NCBI GenBank assembly: GCA_003488525.1 | Contig: DNLG01000097.1 | Coordinates: forward strand, 1 to 6,351 | DNA: 6,351 nt | Source of the DNA: Bacteroidota bacterium | Lineage (GTDB): Bacteria > Bacteroidota > Ignavibacteria > Kapaibacteriales > Kapaibacteriaceae | Direction: 5' to 3' | Shown here: positions 1 to 6,351 of the stretch, in pieces | How positions within the stretch are numbered: the stretch's first letter is position 1 | Layout: each line of letters starts with the position of its first letter | Notes under the pieces: model-generated | The model's input: only the letters and a program-made list of their open reading frames with translations | What the model was told of the DNA's origin: nothing | The model's database searches: none | Program-made: the position numbers and the translations under genes

Positions 1-1221
1 ATCGAGAAACTCAAGGCGATGTTCATCCGGAAAAAGTACGTCGATGAAAAGGGGTGGAATGACCTCGTGGCCTCGGTAGAGCAGGAGGTGCGTCTGGCCC
101 AGGAAGCAGCATTGAGGCAGCCTCAGCCGACGGCGCAGGATGCTCTAACGAAGCTTTTTGATGATGGATCGCTTCCCAAGCACGGTGGTCTTGCCGCCGA
201 GGGTATTGACCCGGTTGCGTCAGAGACCGTGATCACCGAAGAAGGACCGCGCATCAATCTTATCGAAGCTGTCAAACGTACGCTTGACCATGAACTTGGC
301 GTTAACCCGCGCTGCGTGGTCTTCGGCGAGGATGTCGGTATGAAAGGGGGCGTGCACGGCGCTACGGTCGACCTTCAAGTGCGCCACGGAGCCGGACGTG
401 TCTTTGACACATCGCTCAACGAGGATGGCATCATTGGTCGTGCCGTTGGCATGGCCGCCGCCGGCCTGATGCCTGTGCCGGAGATCCAGTTCCGCAAGTA
501 TCTTGATCCGGCCACCGAGCAGATCAACGATTGCGGAACGCTGCGCTGGCGCACCAATGGCGACTTTGCCGCACCGATGGTGGTCCGCATCCCGGTTGGC
601 TTTTCCAAGCGCACCGGAGATCCGTGGCACAGTGTTAGCGGTGAGGCGATTCTAGCCCACACGCTTGGCTGGCGTATAGCGATGCCGTCGAACGCACAGG
701 ATGCGGTTGGATTGCTACGCACGGCGCTGCGGGGAAATGACCCGACGTTTTTCCTTGAGCATCGCGCGATTCAGGACACAGCGCCGGGTCGCGGGGTCTA
801 TCCCGGTGATTTGTATGCGATCCCGTTTGGCAAGGCCAACACCGTTCGTAGTGGGACAAAGGCAACCATCGTGACATGGGGCGAAATGGTCCACCGCGCC
901 AAGTCTGCTGTCGAACTCTGCGCAGAGGATATCGAGATCATCGACCTGCGCACGATTGTACCGTGGGATCAGCAGGCCGTGTTGGAGTCTGTGCGACGCA
1001 CGAATCGTTGCATGGTGTTGCATGAAGACACGATCACGGCCGGATTTGGTGCGGAGATCGCCGCTACAATCTCGCGTGAGTGTTTCAGTGCTCTCGACGC
1101 CCCAGTGGTCCGTTGCGCGTCGGCCGACGTGCCGATCCCCTACAACAAGGGGATGATGGACGCGGTGATCCCAACCATCGAAGAGGTCGCCGCACAGCTC
1201 CGAGCGCTGCTGGCATACTAA
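1..1221 (+). CDS. 2-oxoacid dehydrogenase E1 component, fused alpha-beta type (C-terminal part, cut by left edge)
   Basis: E1 uses thiamine diphosphate to decarboxylate a 2-oxoacid (pyruvate or a branched-chain 2-oxoacid) and passes the acyl group to the lipoyl arm of E2 in a cytoplasmic complex. The frame is open from base 1, giving 406 visible codons (numbered from there). Residues 1-40 resemble the C-terminal helix of an E1 alpha subunit (IEKLK, later acidic and Ala-rich). Residues 41-83 form a linker. The beta part starts near residue 85 (INLIEAV) with the pyrimidine-binding domain, followed by the transketolase C-terminal domain from about 280 (ATIVTWGEM, DLRTIVPWD, HEDTITAGFGAEI, DVPIPYN). 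Glu141 in LNEDG matches the cofactor-activating Glu of human PDH beta. His210 in PWHS matches its active-site His. Family members of this fused type usually exceed 650 residues, so about 250 or more residues lie upstream. The ATG at 19 is probably internal. The substrate cannot be told from this part. The next gene starts 9 bases after the stop. Confidence 0.9.
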   Translation: MEKLKAMFIRKKYVDEKGWNDLVASVEQEVRLAQEAALRQPQPTAQDALTKLFDDGSLPKHGGLAAEGIDPVASETVITEEGPRINLIEAVKRTLDHELGVNPRCVVFGEDVGMKGGVHGATVDLQVRHGAGRVFDTSLNEDGIIGRAVGMAAAGLMPVPEIQFRKYLDPATEQINDCGTLRWRTNGDFAAPMVVRIPVGFSKRTGDPWHSVSGEAILAHTLGWRIAMPSNAQDAVGLLRTALRGNDPTFFLEHRAIQDTAPGRGVYPGDLYAIPFGKANTVRSGTKATIVTWGEMVHRAKSAVELCAEDIEIIDLRTIVPWDQQAVLESVRRTNRCMVLHEDTITAGFGAEIAATISRECFSALDAPVVRCASADVPIPYNKGMMDAVIPTIEEVAAQLRALLAY

Positions 1222-1230
1222 ATCCCGGCC

Positions 1231-3243
1231 ATGAGGAAACTTGTTCTTAAGTCGACAGCGCTTGCCGCTACGGGGCGAGCCTACAGGATCGCCTATGAGC
1301 AGGTTCTCAACGAGCAGCAGCTTCGGGCTGTGATGCATACCGACGGTCCGGCTCTGGTGCTTGCCGGCGCCGGCACGGGAAAGACGCGCACCCTTACCTA
1401 CCGTGTGGCACGCCTGGTTGAGGATGGTATCGATCCATCGTCGATCCTGCTGCTGACCTTTACCCGAAAAGCTGCCGGGGAGATGATTCGTCGAGCCTCG
1501 GCCCTGCTCGATGGCCGCTGCGAGCGCGTGGCCGGGGGAACCTTCCACGCATTTGCATGGACATTGCTGCGGCGTTTCGGAGTGCAGGGAAGAGATGCGG
1601 CAGCGCCGCCAATGCAGATCCTCGATCAGTCGGACGCGGAGGATGTCATGAGTCTCGTGCGGTCGCGCTCAGAAGCGATTCGTGGACGTAAGCGCTTTGC
1701 TAACAAGTCCACCCTGCACGACATGTATTCGAAGTCGGTGAACATGTCCAAGCCCCTTGCCGATGTGATCGCAGAGCAGTTTCCGCAGTTTGTCGACGAT
1801 ACCCAGACCATCGCCGAAATCATCCGGCGCTACTGCGCCTACAAACATGAGAATGGCCTGTTCGACTACGATGATCTCCTGTTGTATCTGCTTGCCATGA
1901 CACGTGATGCGTCGATCGGTCCGGTGCTGCGCGCGCAGTATCGGCACGTGATGGTCGACGAGTATCAGGACACAAACAATCTCCAGCACCAGATCATTCT
2001 CGGTCTTGCCGGGAAGGCCGGTAACGTAATGGTGGTGGGTGACGATGCCCAGAGCATTTACTCGTTCCGCGGCTCGAACGTGCGCAACATCCATCAAGTA
2101 CCTGAGACGTTTGATTCATGTCAGATCATTCGACTCGAGCAGAACTATCGCAGCTCGCAGCAGATTCTTGACCTCTGCAACACGATCATCGAGGGGGCTG
2201 CGGGGATGTTCGACAAGAAGCTCCGAAGCACAACGCCCGACGGTGAGTTGCCCATGCTTGTATCGTCCGTCAACGAGCGCCAGCAGTCGCAGTTCATCGT
2301 ACAGCAGATACTCGAGCTGCGCGAGTCGGGCGTGCCGCTCGGAGAGATCGCCGTGCTCGTTCGTAGCGGCTTTCTGTCCTTCGATCTCGAGATCGAGCTG
2401 CAGAAGGCCAACGTGCCGTTTCGCAAGTTCGGTGGACTTCGTTTTGCCGAGGCGGCGCATATCAAGGACGTCATCGCGCGGTTGAGACTGACGGAAAATC
2501 CTCGTGATGTTGTCAGCTGGCATCGGATACTGCTGCAGCTCGAAGGTGTCGGACAGAAAACAGCCGAACAGGTCATCGATGCTTTGCTGGCGGTACCTGA
2601 TCCGTTTGCAGAGGTCGAAAGGTCATATGGCGTTGGACCCAGGGCTGCCTCGGTTGTGGCAACGCAGGTCAGTACGCTGGCACGAGCCAGAGCCGTTGCC
2701 TCGCCAGAGCAGCGGATGCGCATGCTCGCCGATGACTATCATGCCGTTCTTCAGGCCAAGTATGACGATGCTCCTAAGCGCTGGAAGGACATAGAGACGG
2801 TTATCGGTATTGCCGGACGGTACGGATCGGTGTCGGATTTTCTTGCTGACATTGCTCTTGAGCCCCCTACAGATTCCCTCGATGATATCGATCCCGATGA
2901 TGCCGAGCAGGAGTTTGTGACCGTCTCCACGATCCACTCTGCCAAAGGTCTGGAGTGGAACAGCGTCTTCCTCCCGTGGGTCAATGAGGGGCGGCTACCT
3001 TCGGCCCGCAGCGCCGAGAGCGAGGAATCTCTCGAAGAGGAACGTCGTCTGCTGTATGTTGCCGCGACGCGTGCCAAACGGCGTCTGACGCTGGTGTTTC
3101 CGGCCGTAATGTTTGAGTGGCAGCAGTCGGATGTGCTCGGCCGACCCAGCCGATTCCTCGATGTGGTGCCACGCGAAATGCTGCCGCAGTTCTATCTCAC
3201 GGAAGAGGCCGGCAGTGATGCCGATCTTCCACGTCTGGAATGA
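1231..3243 (+). CDS. UvrD/PcrA/Rep-family ATP-dependent 3'-5' DNA helicase (superfamily 1A)
   Basis: This 670-residue helicase should unwind DNA 3' to 5' in repair or at stalled replication forks. All signature motifs are visible: Q motif LNEQQ (26-30), Walker A GAGTGKT (46-52), Ia LLLTFTRKAA (73-82), Ib GTFHAF (103-108), motif II VDEYQDT (242-248), motif III GDDAQSIYSFRGS (270-282), motif IV QNYRSS (304-309), motif V STIHSAKGLEW (566-576), and motif VI RRLLYVAATRAK (605-616) with the probable arginine finger at Arg614. A GVGQKTA segment (439-445) in domain 2B resembles the helix-hairpin-helix-like loop of UvrD/PcrA. Motif III has Phe279 where PcrA has a DNA-stacking Trp. The chain ends soon after motif VI (RFLDVVP, 641-647), so it lacks the Tudor-like RNA polymerase-binding tail of UvrD and PcrA; its length is nearer to Rep. 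The ATG at 1231 is the only reasonable start: the 25-residue lead-in contains no other start codon and the next Met (35) lies inside the Q motif region. No clear Shine-Dalgarno sequence precedes it, so translational coupling to the E1 gene is plausible. The exact subfamily is not settled. Confidence 0.95.
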   Translation: MRKLVLKSTALAATGRAYRIAYEQVLNEQQLRAVMHTDGPALVLAGAGTGKTRTLTYRVARLVEDGIDPSSILLLTFTRKAAGEMIRRASALLDGRCERVAGGTFHAFAWTLLRRFGVQGRDAAAPPMQILDQSDAEDVMSLVRSRSEAIRGRKRFANKSTLHDMYSKSVNMSKPLADVIAEQFPQFVDDTQTIAEIIRRYCAYKHENGLFDYDDLLLYLLAMTRDASIGPVLRAQYRHVMVDEYQDTNNLQHQIILGLAGKAGNVMVVGDDAQSIYSFRGSNVRNIHQVPETFDSCQIIRLEQNYRSSQQILDLCNTIIEGAAGMFDKKLRSTTPDGELPMLVSSVNERQQSQFIVQQILELRESGVPLGEIAVLVRSGFLSFDLEIELQKANVPFRKFGGLRFAEAAHIKDVIARLRLTENPRDVVSWHRILLQLEGVGQKTAEQVIDALLAVPDPFAEVERSYGVGPRAASVVATQVSTLARARAVASPEQRMRMLADDYHAVLQAKYDDAPKRWKDIETVIGIAGRYGSVSDFLADIALEPPTDSLDDIDPDDAEQEFVTVSTIHSAKGLEWNSVFLPWVNEGRLPSARSAESEESLEEERRLLYVAATRAKRRLTLVFPAVMFEWQQSDVLGRPSRFLDVVPREMLPQFYLTEEAGSDADLPRLE

Positions 3244-3776
3244 TACCGATGAGAAAAGCCCTCTTTCTTGACCGCGATGGCGTGATCAACGAGCGTCTTA
3301 TGGGCGACTACGTTCGACGTCCGGAGCAGTTGCACGTGCTCGATGATGTCATTCCCATCTTGCTTGGAGCACGTCAGCGTGGGTATCTGCTTGTTCTCAT
3401 CAGTAATCAGCAGGGAGTCGGTAAGGGGCTCATGTCGATGCAGGATCTTGATAGCGTCAACGCCGCTGCGCAGCAGAAACTCCGAACGTTCGGAGCGGAG
3501 CTGGACGCGATCTATGTTTGCACGGACCTTGCCGGCAGTGGCAGCCGGCGTCGTAAGCCAGAACCCGGGATGCTGTTGGAGGCCATTGACGATCATGATC
3601 TCGACCCCGCGCAGTGCTGGTTTCTCGGTGACACGCTAACTGATGCTCAGGCTGGCAGGGCAGCAGCAGTGTACACGGCTCTGGTCGGTGAGCATGATCG
3701 TGCCGATGCCGATATCGTTGCACCGTCACTGGCTGCCATCACAGCGCCGCTGCTTGCGGCGTTGGATCACCAGTAG
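3240..3776 (+). CDS. HAD-IIIA family phosphatase, GmhB-like (heptose-bisphosphatase/histidinol-phosphatase superfamily)
   Basis: This 178-residue cytoplasmic hydrolase carries all four HAD motifs: motif I LFLDRDGVIN with nucleophile Asp11 and acid/base Asp13, motif II SNQQGVGKG (Ser55), motif III RRRKPEPGM (Lys106), and motif IV FLGDTLTDAQAG (Asp131, Asp135, binding magnesium). The order and the RKPxPGM signature are closest to GmhB, which removes the 7-phosphate of D-glycero-D-manno-heptose 1,7-bisphosphate on the way to ADP-heptose for lipopolysaccharide. However, GmhB and the HisB N-domain have a zinc loop (Cys-x-His and Cys-x-Cys) before motif III. Here the loop is shortened and only Cys94 remains, so the substrate is uncertain. 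The ATG at 3240 overlaps the helicase TGA (ATGA), suggesting coupled translation. The ATG at 3249 (protein starting MRKALFL) is an equally good start and has GGA 9 bases upstream. Family membership is firm; the heptose role is only a possibility. Confidence 0.85.
   Translation: MIPMRKALFLDRDGVINERLMGDYVRRPEQLHVLDDVIPILLGARQRGYLLVLISNQQGVGKGLMSMQDLDSVNAAAQQKLRTFGAELDAIYVCTDLAGSGSRRRKPEPGMLLEAIDDHDLDPAQCWFLGDTLTDAQAGRAAAVYTALVGEHDRADADIVAPSLAAITAPLLAALDHQ
3742..3764. terminator. GC-rich inverted repeat at the convergent gene junction, weak terminator candidate
   Basis: Bases 3742-3750 (CAGCGCCGC) can pair with 3756-3764 (GCGGCGTTG) across a TGCTT loop. This gives a 9-pair stem with one G-T wobble. 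It lies inside the last codons of the phosphatase gene and 20 bases beyond the ftsK stop as read on the minus strand. No T-run follows on either strand, so it is not a standard intrinsic terminator. The repeat may simply reflect Ala/Leu codons (PLLAAL). It could still slow polymerase arriving from ftsK. Confidence 0.2.
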
Positions 3777-3783
3777 GCCGGCG

Positions 3784-6351
3784 TTAGAGATACGCCTCGA
3801 GCTCGCTTTCGCTTTGCAGCAGCACGGGACGGCCGCGCGAACCGTCAGGCGGGCCAACGATCCCTGTCATTTCCAGCTCATCCACGATGCGAGCAGCACG
3901 GGCATAGCCGATCTTCAGACGACGTTGAAGCGTGGACGTGCTGGCCTGCTGCAGCTGGATAAAGATGCGTGCTGCTTCCTCAAAGAGTGCGTCACGGTCA
4001 CTGTCGGATGAGCCCCCTGAGCCGCTGCGCTTGTTGATCGACGGAAGCATGTACGGACTTGAATACCCATGCTGCTTGCCGATCCATTCGCAGAGAGCTT
4101 CGACCTCGTCGGTGGAGATGAACGCGTTCTGCATGCGGATCGGCAAGGGTGTGTTTCCGGGGGCGAAGAGCATGTCGCCATTGCCGATCAGATGCTCAGC
4201 GCCCGTCCCGTCAAGGATCGTGCGCGAATCAATACGGGAACTCACCTGGTAGGCGATCCGTGCCGGGAAATTGGCCTTGATAAGCCCCGTGACAACATCA
4301 ACGCTTGGCCGCTGCGTAGCAACAATGCAATGGATGCCCACGGCGCGAGCAAGCTGGGCAAGGCGGCAGATGGGCTCTTCGACCTCTTTCGAGGCCGTCA
4401 TCATAAGGTCCGCCAGTTCATCAATGATCACAACGATGTACGGAATTGGCCGGTGCGCAATGCCTCCCTTGTCCTTGATCTTGCCTTCGCGAACGCGCTG
4501 GTTGTAGTCCAGAATGTTCCGCTGCCCGGCGGCAGCCAGTATGCTGAATCGCTGCTGCATTTCCTCAACGAGTGCCTTGAGCACGATAACGGCATTCTGC
4601 GGCGAGGTGATGATCGACTCGTTGATATCAGGCGAGATCGCCAGGAAGTGATCACGAAGCGAGGCATAGAGATTCATCTCGACACGTTTCGGATCGACGA
4701 TCACGAACTTCAGATCGCGCGGATGCATCCGGTAGAGCAGCGAGGCAATGATCGTGTTGATTCCGACCGACTTGCCTTTACCCGTCGCACCGGCAATGAG
4801 CAGGTGGGGCATCTTGGTCAGGTCTGCGCAGTAGACCTCTCCCACAACCGTTTTGCCCATTGCAAGCGGCAGCTTGATGTCGGGGTTGTGATACTTCGGA
4901 CTCTTGATGATGGAACTGAACCGCACGATGGCAGGATGCTGATTCGGGATCTCAATGCCTACAGTTCCCTTACCGGGAATCGGCGCAATGATTCGCACGC
5001 CCTGCGCCTTGAGGGCCAGTGCGATATCGTCTGCGAGATTCTCGATCTGTGACACCTTAATGCCGGAGGCCGGCACGAACTCATACTGCGTAACCACCGG
5101 TCCCGGTGTGACGGTGAGATTCTCGATGCGGACGCGAAATGTCTCCAGCTTCTCCTGCAGCGTCTTGGCATTGGCCTCAAGTTCCGAGTCGTCAACTGCC
5201 CCTTCATCGGGAATGTCCACCAGCAGGCCTGCCACAGGGGGCTTGTAGGCGATCTCCTCGTCGTACAGAGTTACGTTCGAGAGCTGCACTTCGGGTTCGA
5301 TCGGGAACAGCGTGTCCTGAACCTTTGAACGGCGCTCAACAACGATGCTGACCGGCGGTTCTGCGGCGACCTCCGACTCGTCTTCGACGTCCGCCGTCTC
5401 CTCATCCTCACGCGGAAACAATGCGATTTCTTTTGTTGGATGAAGTTGCTGCAGGCGCTTTTCGACCTCCGATAGGTCCACCGAAGGAGGAGCAGGCACT
5501 GCGGAGGCAGGGGGCGTGCGTGGCGCCGATCTGGGGCGCTCCTGACCGGGGTCGGCCGGCAGAGGCCGTAAGATCCGCACCGAGCCTGAGAGTTGCTGAC
5601 CGAAACCGGCATCATCGGCGGAAGAGTCATCGTCAGCGTCAGGTTCAGATTCCTCTGCGCGCCGGCGGATGATCGATGCGGGTTCGTCATCGAGACTGCG
5701 CGGACGAATGATCGAGCGCTTTTCGGCGCTGAAAAAAGGCGAACGACGCAATGCTGCAGGTTGCTCAAGATCGTCGGTCAGCGGTTCGTCGTCTTCATCC
5801 TGATCATCGGAGTCATCCTCGATTGGACCGTCATCGGAAGCTGCCCGGGGCTCTTTCGTCCACACGTACGAAAGCATGGTCGCAAGGCGCGAGCGCAGAC
5901 CCGCCATGACGTCCTGCGCCGAAGCCGACATACTGCGCACGTTCATCTGGAACCCGAAGACAAACAGAGCTCCCGTGATGAGCAACCAGATGAGGATACT
6001 TCCGAAGCGACCCACCAACGGCGTGGTGATTCCTGCAAGGAACTGACCGATCGCACCCGTGGCCTCACGGGGAATCACATCGAACCCTTCAAGCAGCTGC
6101 AGCGAGGCTATAAGACCGGCAAGAGCGGTAAAGGCCGAAACCGAGACGATCGATCTGCGGGCAACCAGGGGAGTGATTCGCTGGTATCGGAAGAGGTCCA
6201 AGGCCCAGAGCATCAGCAGCACAGGAAGGATCACGGACCAGACCCCGATGCAGGCAGTATACATCCAGTTGGCAAGGACAGCACCGAAGAGTCCGATCCA
6301 GTTCTGGGTCTGATCGAACTTCATGCGGATCTCGCTATCGCCCTGGATCAC
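3784..6351 (-). CDS. ftsK: DNA translocase FtsK/SpoIIIE (5' end probably cut by right edge)
   Basis: FtsK is a septal membrane-anchored hexameric motor that pumps double-stranded DNA toward the terminus and aids XerCD dimer resolution at dif. Residues are counted from the codon at 6351-6349. Membrane segments lie near 31-54, 66-88 and 112-134. A linker from about 160 to 345 is rich in Asp/Glu, Ser and Pro. The motor alpha domain runs from about 387 to 480 (VTPGPVVTQYEF). The RecA-like domain has Walker A GATGKGKS (521-528; bases 4791-4768), Walker B VVIIDELADLM (640-650, Asp644, Glu645) and CIVATQRPSVDVVTGLIK (675-692). The gamma winged-helix domain occupies about 786-846 (GYARAARIVDELE, 815-827). 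The family normally has four membrane helices, and the segment before the first visible helix (NWIGLFGAVLANW) normally follows helix 1, so the true start is probably upstream. The GTG at 6351 and the ATG at 6324 are likely internal. The stop is 7 bases from the convergent phosphatase stop. Confidence 0.96.
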   Translation of the reverse strand: MIQGDSEIRMKFDQTQNWIGLFGAVLANWMYTACIGVWSVILPVLLMLWALDLFRYQRITPLVARRSIVSVSAFTALAGLIASLQLLEGFDVIPREATGAIGQFLAGITTPLVGRFGSILIWLLITGALFVFGFQMNVRSMSASAQDVMAGLRSRLATMLSYVWTKEPRAASDDGPIEDDSDDQDEDDEPLTDDLEQPAALRRSPFFSAEKRSIIRPRSLDDEPASIIRRRAEESEPDADDDSSADDAGFGQQLSGSVRILRPLPADPGQERPRSAPRTPPASAVPAPPSVDLSEVEKRLQQLHPTKEIALFPREDEETADVEDESEVAAEPPVSIVVERRSKVQDTLFPIEPEVQLSNVTLYDEEIAYKPPVAGLLVDIPDEGAVDDSELEANAKTLQEKLETFRVRIENLTVTPGPVVTQYEFVPASGIKVSQIENLADDIALALKAQGVRIIAPIPGKGTVGIEIPNQHPAIVRFSSIIKSPKYHNPDIKLPLAMGKTVVGEVYCADLTKMPHLLIAGATGKGKSVGINTIIASLLYRMHPRDLKFVIVDPKRVEMNLYASLRDHFLAISPDINESIITSPQNAVIVLKALVEEMQQRFSILAAAGQRNILDYNQRVREGKIKDKGGIAHRPIPYIVVIIDELADLMMTASKEVEEPICRLAQLARAVGIHCIVATQRPSVDVVTGLIKANFPARIAYQVSSRIDSRTILDGTGAEHLIGNGDMLFAPGNTPLPIRMQNAFISTDEVEALCEWIGKQHGYSSPYMLPSINKRSGSGGSSDSDRDALFEEAARIFIQLQQASTSTLQRRLKIGYARAARIVDELEMTGIVGPPDGSRGRPVLLQSESELEAYL

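Noticed and set aside
19..21. ATG at 19 as the true start of a separate E1 beta gene
   Set aside because: The frame stays open to base 1, and the residues on both sides of this Met look like the continuous C-terminal helix of E1 alpha rather than a beta N-terminus.
1219..1233. E1 and helicase genes are in the same frame, separated by a single TAA with no other stop before the helicase ATG
   Set aside because: Readthrough would make an E1-helicase fusion, but a shared frame occurs by chance one time in three, TAA followed by A is not a known leaky context, and both proteins look complete at this junction.
715..1548. A 277-codon minus-strand open frame spanning the E1-helicase junction
   Set aside because: It is the exact codon-register shadow of both genes, which share the same frame. 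Its product resembles no family I know and it crosses two conserved genes.
4768..4791. Unusual Lys in the FtsK Walker A (GATGKGKS instead of GATGSGKS)
   Set aside because: The changed position is one of the variable residues of GxxxxGK[ST]. The essential Gly, Lys and Ser are intact, and substitutions here are known in related phyla, so no loss of function is implied.
4069..5052. A 327-codon plus-strand open frame opposite ftsK
   Set aside because: It lies codon-opposite-codon with the motor domain of ftsK, a register that often stays open in GC-rich genes. Its translation is rich in Arg, His, Asp and Asn with no domain, while the ftsK frame carries clear conserved motifs.
5505..5512. KOPS-like octamer AGGCAGGG on the plus strand
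   Set aside because: It has one mismatch to GGGNAGGG. Such near matches are expected by chance in GC-rich DNA of this length.
6322..6351. GTG at 6351 or ATG at 6324 as the ftsK start
   Set aside because: Either start would give a protein with three membrane segments instead of four, beginning in the loop that normally follows helix 1. The start more likely lies beyond the window, though this cannot be proven here.

Overview
This window holds four protein-coding genes packed almost without gaps. Three read on the plus strand and one converges on them from the right. The G+C content looks moderately high (above 55% by eye). There are no RNA genes, insertion sequences, CRISPR arrays or long non-coding stretches; the longest gap between genes is 9 bases. 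The gene families suggest a free-living bacterium, possibly of the Bacteroidota/Chlorobiota (FCB) group, such as an Ignavibacteria- or Kapabacteria-like lineage. The hints are a 2-oxoacid dehydrogenase E1 with alpha and beta parts in one chain, a UvrD-like helicase with a particular N-terminal lead-in, an FtsK with a Lys in the variable part of its Walker A loop, and the lack of strong Shine-Dalgarno sequences. This placement is inference from remembered family features, not a database result.

Left to right on the plus strand: (1) the C-terminal part of a fused 2-oxoacid dehydrogenase E1 (1-1221, cut by the left edge); (2) a complete UvrD/PcrA/Rep-type superfamily 1A helicase (1231-3243), 9 bases further on; (3) a small HAD-IIIA phosphatase related to GmhB (3240-3776), whose start overlaps the helicase stop as ATGA. 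The tight spacing suggests these three share a transcript, although their roles (central carbon metabolism, DNA repair or replication, sugar-phosphate or other phosphomonoester hydrolysis) have no obvious link.

On the minus strand, 7 bases past the phosphatase stop, lies ftsK/spoIIIE (6351-3784). It encodes the septal DNA translocase that clears chromosome ends during division. Its motor and DNA-reading winged-helix domain are complete. Its N-terminus appears to be cut by the right edge, because only three of the usual four membrane segments are visible.

This is ordinary housekeeping DNA, and I found no convincing new system. The points worth a second look are modest: the phosphatase has lost most of the zinc loop typical of GmhB, the DNA-reading helix of FtsK differs from E. 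coli at contact positions, and the tight convergent junction has no classical terminator.
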